From: Candidatus Poribacteria bacterium
GTDB lineage: Bacteria > Poribacteria > WGA-4E > WGA-3G
Reading direction: 5' to 3'
DNA: 64,000 nucleotides
Assembly (NCBI GenBank): GCA_958295945.1
Contig: OY282386.1
Coordinates: 186,001 to 250,000 of the forward strand
The position numbers were made by a program, and so were the translations under genes. A model generated the notes under the pieces. The model made no database searches, was not told the DNA's origin, and saw only the letters and a list, made by a program, of their open reading frames with translations. Positions 61,249 through 64,000 of this stretch are shown piece after piece (the stretch's first letter is position 1; each line of letters starts with the position of its first letter).

Positions 61249-61975
61249 TTTCACTCCTTTTATTGAATTGTACTGTATCTTTTCCACTAATTTCTATCAA
61301 CTTATGATTGGGTGAATCCCAATTAAATACCTTTACAATTGGTACGATCACACGGACAGCCAGTCCGATACGTCTTTTGTCAGAACGGTTTGCTTCAGAG
61401 TGGTGAAGTGTCCGTTCGTTAAAGAGAACAAATTCACCCGGCTGCATTTCAAGATTGACAAAATTGCTTGCGTCAACATAGTCAAGATCTCCCATCTGTC
61501 CGAATGCCATATCTGATGTTGCTTTTACATGTGGAATTACTTTACGATGTGATCCTGGCACAATCTGTAGACAACTGTTCTCTAATGTGGCTGAATCAAC
61601 AGCGATCCATGCGGAAATGATGATTGGGGGTTCAAGTGGCCAATAGTTGAAATCCTGATGCCACGGAATTTCTTTTGCCCCTGGTTCTTTGACGAAAAAA
61701 TTGGTTCGCCAAAGCAAGAGATCAGGACCATAGAGTGATGCCATACGGTCAACGATGGATGGATGTGTAGCAAGGTCGTGAATTAATGGATAATCAAGAT
61801 GACGGTTATGGACTCTATTCTTATGATCTGGTGCATCTGTTTTGAGTATTTTTACAACTTCTGGTTGTCGTTTGCGCATTTCTTCTGGGCTGCAGAGAGT
61901 ATAGGGTCCAAGGTAACCTTGATTCCGAAATTGATTTGCTTCCTCAGAACTCAATTTATAACTATTATCTGACAT
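61241..61975 (-). CDS. Phytanoyl-CoA dioxygenase family protein (2)
   Basis: 244 residues: GYLGPYTLCSPEEMRK start, H and D of IPWHQDFNYWP (about 105), distal H in TLHHSEANRSDKRRIGLAVR (about 190) with the R for 2-oxoglutarate. Fe(II)/2-oxoglutarate oxygenase. Middle gene of the three-gene minus-strand operon with an acyl-CoA synthetase upstream, so a fatty-acyl substrate is a fair guess. Low overall likeness to the paralogue at 1047. Confidence 0.88.
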   Translation of the reverse strand: MSDNSYKLSSEEANQFRNQGYLGPYTLCSPEEMRKRQPEVVKILKTDAPDHKNRVHNRHLDYPLIHDLATHPSIVDRMASLYGPDLLLWRTNFFVKEPGAKEIPWHQDFNYWPLEPPIIISAWIAVDSATLENSCLQIVPGSHRKVIPHVKATSDMAFGQMGDLDYVDASNFVNLEMQPGEFVLFNERTLHHSEANRSDKRRIGLAVRVIVPIVKVFNWDSPNHKLIEISGKDTVQFNKRSENE

Positions 61976-62032
61976 ACTGACATCCTTTAAATATGATAGA
62001 ATTGTTCCGTGAATATACCAAACTCACGTAAT

Positions 62033-63637
62033 TTATTTCGTAAAAACTCCATCTAATGTTCTTCTAATTGCAACTTTATCAGTTTTTCCTAATCCTGTTT
62101 TCGGTATCTTTTCAACAATAACAAACTTATCTGGAATCCAGAATTTAGGAAAATCCTTAGATAGGTGTTCTCTCAATATTTCTGATATATCATCGCTATC
62201 CTGATCTGATATTGCAACAACTGCGATAGGTCTTTCACCCCATTTCTCATCAGAAATACCGACAACTGAACTATCCGTAACAAGTGGATGTTTCAAAAGT
62301 GCTGCTTCTAATTCCATAGGAGAAATGGATTCGCCACCGCTTTTTATAAGTGATTTTGATCTGTCAACGATCTTCATGTAACCATCCTCATTGATTGTTG
62401 CCAGATCCCCTGTTCGTAACCATCCGTCTTTAGTTAAACTATCATCTAATCCCTTTTTAAAATAACTGTTCGCAGTCCATGGACTTTTTACCTGCACCTC
62501 TCCAACACAAATTCCATCATTAGGAAGTATACACTGGTTCTCATCAACGAGCCGTAACTGGACACCTGGAATGGGTTGACCTTGTAATGCTTTTATCTTA
62601 TATTTTTCTTCATCAGATAGTTTCTGATGTTTCTTTTTTAGTATAGAAAATGTTCCTGTAGGAGACATTTCTGTCATACCCCATGCATGCCTTATTTCTA
62701 TATTAAGCTCTTTTTCATATATTTCAATGAGGTCCTCTGGCATCGGTTCTCCACCTACAATTATTCGTTGTAGAGAAGGAACATCATTCTTTCTTTTCAG
62801 TAATTCAGGTATTAGTTTTTTCCAGAGTGTTGGGACACCTGCAGCAACAGTAACTTTGGTTTCTGCGATGAGATCAATAATATGTTGATTGATTGGATCG
62901 GTTAATACGAGGTCAGCACCAACAAACATAGCAGCGTAATGTAGTCCCCATCCCATTGCATGATACAATGGTACGAGTGGCATCACAACATCTGCTTCTG
63001 TTAGACCAAATACATCAGCTTGATTGACAGCCAAAGTATGTAATAACATTGAACGGTGTGTATAGAGAACTCCTTTTGGTTCACCATTTGTACCACTTGT
63101 ATAACATAATGCCATTGCCATATTTTCGTCTTGGATATCTGTGGTGTAATTATCTCTTGCATTAGTTAACAACTTTTCATATTCACATGATAGTTCATTT
63201 TGCGAATTCTGTAAGTTGAATACGATAGAATATATACCTTCTATTTGATTGCACAAGTTGACGTATTTGTCATAGATCATTCCATCAACAAATATGATTT
63301 TGTCATCTGCTTCTCTGATAATCTTTGAAAGTTGAACAGGTGAGAGTTTAATGTTGAGTGGATGGATAACTGAACCCGATATTGGAATAGCAAAACAAAG
63401 TTCTAAGTGTTGGTGATTGTTGGATGAAAAAGTGCCTATAACTTCTCCTTGTTGTATACCTAATTGTGTGATTGCATCTGCTAATTTCATTGTGCGGGAA
63501 TACAGGTTAGAATAAGTATAGTTGTGTATCTTTCCATCTGGTGAAAGTGAATAGACATACTTTTCACCGTGTATCTGATTAGCGTGTTCAATTATTAGTG
63601 TTATCGAAAGAGGATTGTCCATCATTGTGCCAAACAT
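62033..63637 (-). CDS. Acyl-CoA synthetase / AMP-binding protein
   Basis: 534 residues of the ANL superfamily: P-loop-like ALCYTSGTNGEPKGVLYTH, the A5 motif HAWGMTEMSPTG, WLRTGDLATINEDGYMKIVD and the hinge DRSKSLIKSGGESISPMELE. The catalytic K is in KIPKTGLGKTDK. It most resembles medium/long-chain fatty-acyl-CoA ligases. It activates a fatty acid with ATP to the acyl-CoA. First gene of the operon with PhyH (57 nt downstream) and the CurA-like reductase. A start a few codons later (MMDNPLS) is possible. Confidence 0.92.
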   Translation of the reverse strand: MFGTMMDNPLSITLIIEHANQIHGEKYVYSLSPDGKIHNYTYSNLYSRTMKLADAITQLGIQQGEVIGTFSSNNHQHLELCFAIPISGSVIHPLNIKLSPVQLSKIIREADDKIIFVDGMIYDKYVNLCNQIEGIYSIVFNLQNSQNELSCEYEKLLTNARDNYTTDIQDENMAMALCYTSGTNGEPKGVLYTHRSMLLHTLAVNQADVFGLTEADVVMPLVPLYHAMGWGLHYAAMFVGADLVLTDPINQHIIDLIAETKVTVAAGVPTLWKKLIPELLKRKNDVPSLQRIIVGGEPMPEDLIEIYEKELNIEIRHAWGMTEMSPTGTFSILKKKHQKLSDEEKYKIKALQGQPIPGVQLRLVDENQCILPNDGICVGEVQVKSPWTANSYFKKGLDDSLTKDGWLRTGDLATINEDGYMKIVDRSKSLIKSGGESISPMELEAALLKHPLVTDSSVVGISDEKWGERPIAVVAISDQDSDDISEILREHLSKDFPKFWIPDKFVIVEKIPKTGLGKTDKVAIRRTLDGVFTK

Positions 63638-63790
63638 TTGTCAGTGTTATCCCACAATACAATGTATGATTTGTCTTTATTCAATAGAAATAATACTATT
63701 CATCAAAAAGTGTTTTTAGTTTAGCATACATTTTGAGATTCGTGCTACAATAAAATGAGTATAGGTGGATTTTGAATGATATGAATTGAT

Positions 63791-64000
63791 ATGAAAGAAA
63801 TAGGTTTTATTACTGCATTATCAACAAATAATCTTGATGCTATAAGGGCAGCACCTAAAACAGATGTCCATTCTCACGCTTTTCTAAGCACAAGATTGCG
63901 GAATTTGGAAAAATGGTTAGGACATTCTGTGCCGAGACCTCCTCATAGGATGAATGGACTTGAGGGGATGATGGAATATATTCTCGCAGTTTTAGTACCT
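63791..64000 (+). CDS. Adenosine deaminase-like metallohydrolase, N-terminal part
   Basis: 70 codons to the window edge. AAPKTDVHSHAFLSTRLRNL resembles the start of adenosine deaminases, the H-x-H being the metal pair. Then comes KWLGHSVPRPPHRMNGLEGM. The active-site remainder lies outside the window, so the assignment is provisional. It is divergent from the acyl-CoA synthetase operon. Confidence 0.6.
   Translation, partial: MKEIGFITALSTNNLDAIRAAPKTDVHSHAFLSTRLRNLEKWLGHSVPRPPHRMNGLEGMMEYILAVLVP

Overview
The window looks like a chromosomal segment of a low-GC, marine or sponge-associated bacterium, most probably of the Candidatus Poribacteria type. The reasons are two phytanoyl-CoA dioxygenase-family enzymes, a ThuA-like protein, LamG, lamin-tail and CotH surface proteins, malectin-like secreted proteins, a cytochrome c/copper monooxygenase-like fusion, and a very heavy load of palindromic repeats and short inverted-repeat elements. 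This assignment is inference from gene content; no rRNA or tRNA gene was found to anchor it.

Layout. 1-9 kb: a LamG protein, a PhyH oxygenase, a VCBS/ASPIC beta-propeller protein, two tandem malectin-like secreted paralogues and an isochorismatase-fold hydrolase, with repeat-rich gaps. 8.6-12.2 kb: rimI, divergent rpsU followed by a double-stranded-RNA-binding-domain protein, a methyltransferase, and a secreted cytochrome c/copper monooxygenase-like protein. 12.3-27.1 kb is an accessory region on the minus strand: an array of small two-TM proteins with variable KAEG repeats (four full copies, two truncated, a distant relative at 22.1-22.6 kb), a GxxExxY protein, a 1361-residue lamin-tail protein with two tandem sigma70 promoters, and a tandem array of five Rpn-family PD-(D/E)XK nuclease copies (two full, three C-terminal only). 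27.4-42.3 kb: ThuA, SDR, a HigBA-like toxin-antitoxin pair, a small two-gene pair, an ECF sigma/anti-sigma/RseB-like group, CotH plus DUF4956, an Fe3+ ABC permease and binding protein, then a CADD-like/NTF2-like/HAD run. 42.3-50.4 kb: an IS4-like insertion sequence, sbcD-sbcC, a sugar isomerase-like protein, and an IscA-like/NifU-like pair. 50.4-58.6 kb: two copies of an inverted-repeat element around a three-gene exported cluster whose last gene is split by an insertion sequence, then an enolase-superfamily enzyme. 58.7-64 kb: a c-type-cytochrome-like lipoprotein, a hydroxyacid dehydrogenase, a CurA-like reductase/PhyH/acyl-CoA synthetase operon, and the start of an adenosine-deaminase-like gene.

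The most interesting points are these. (1) Every Rpn copy has an internal Shine-Dalgarno sequence 5 nt before an in-frame ATG that would make a 77-89 residue C-terminal protein, and the truncated copies keep just that part. This resembles the intragenic antitoxin arrangement of E. coli rpn genes. (2) The KAEG membrane-protein array combines different N-terminal halves with one shared tail. (3) Four secreted proteins share a C-terminal K-L-T-T-T-W-G-x-L-K-like tail that could be a sorting signal. (4) Several short inverted-repeat element families share interchangeable cores, and one family carries a conserved promoter and small ORF.
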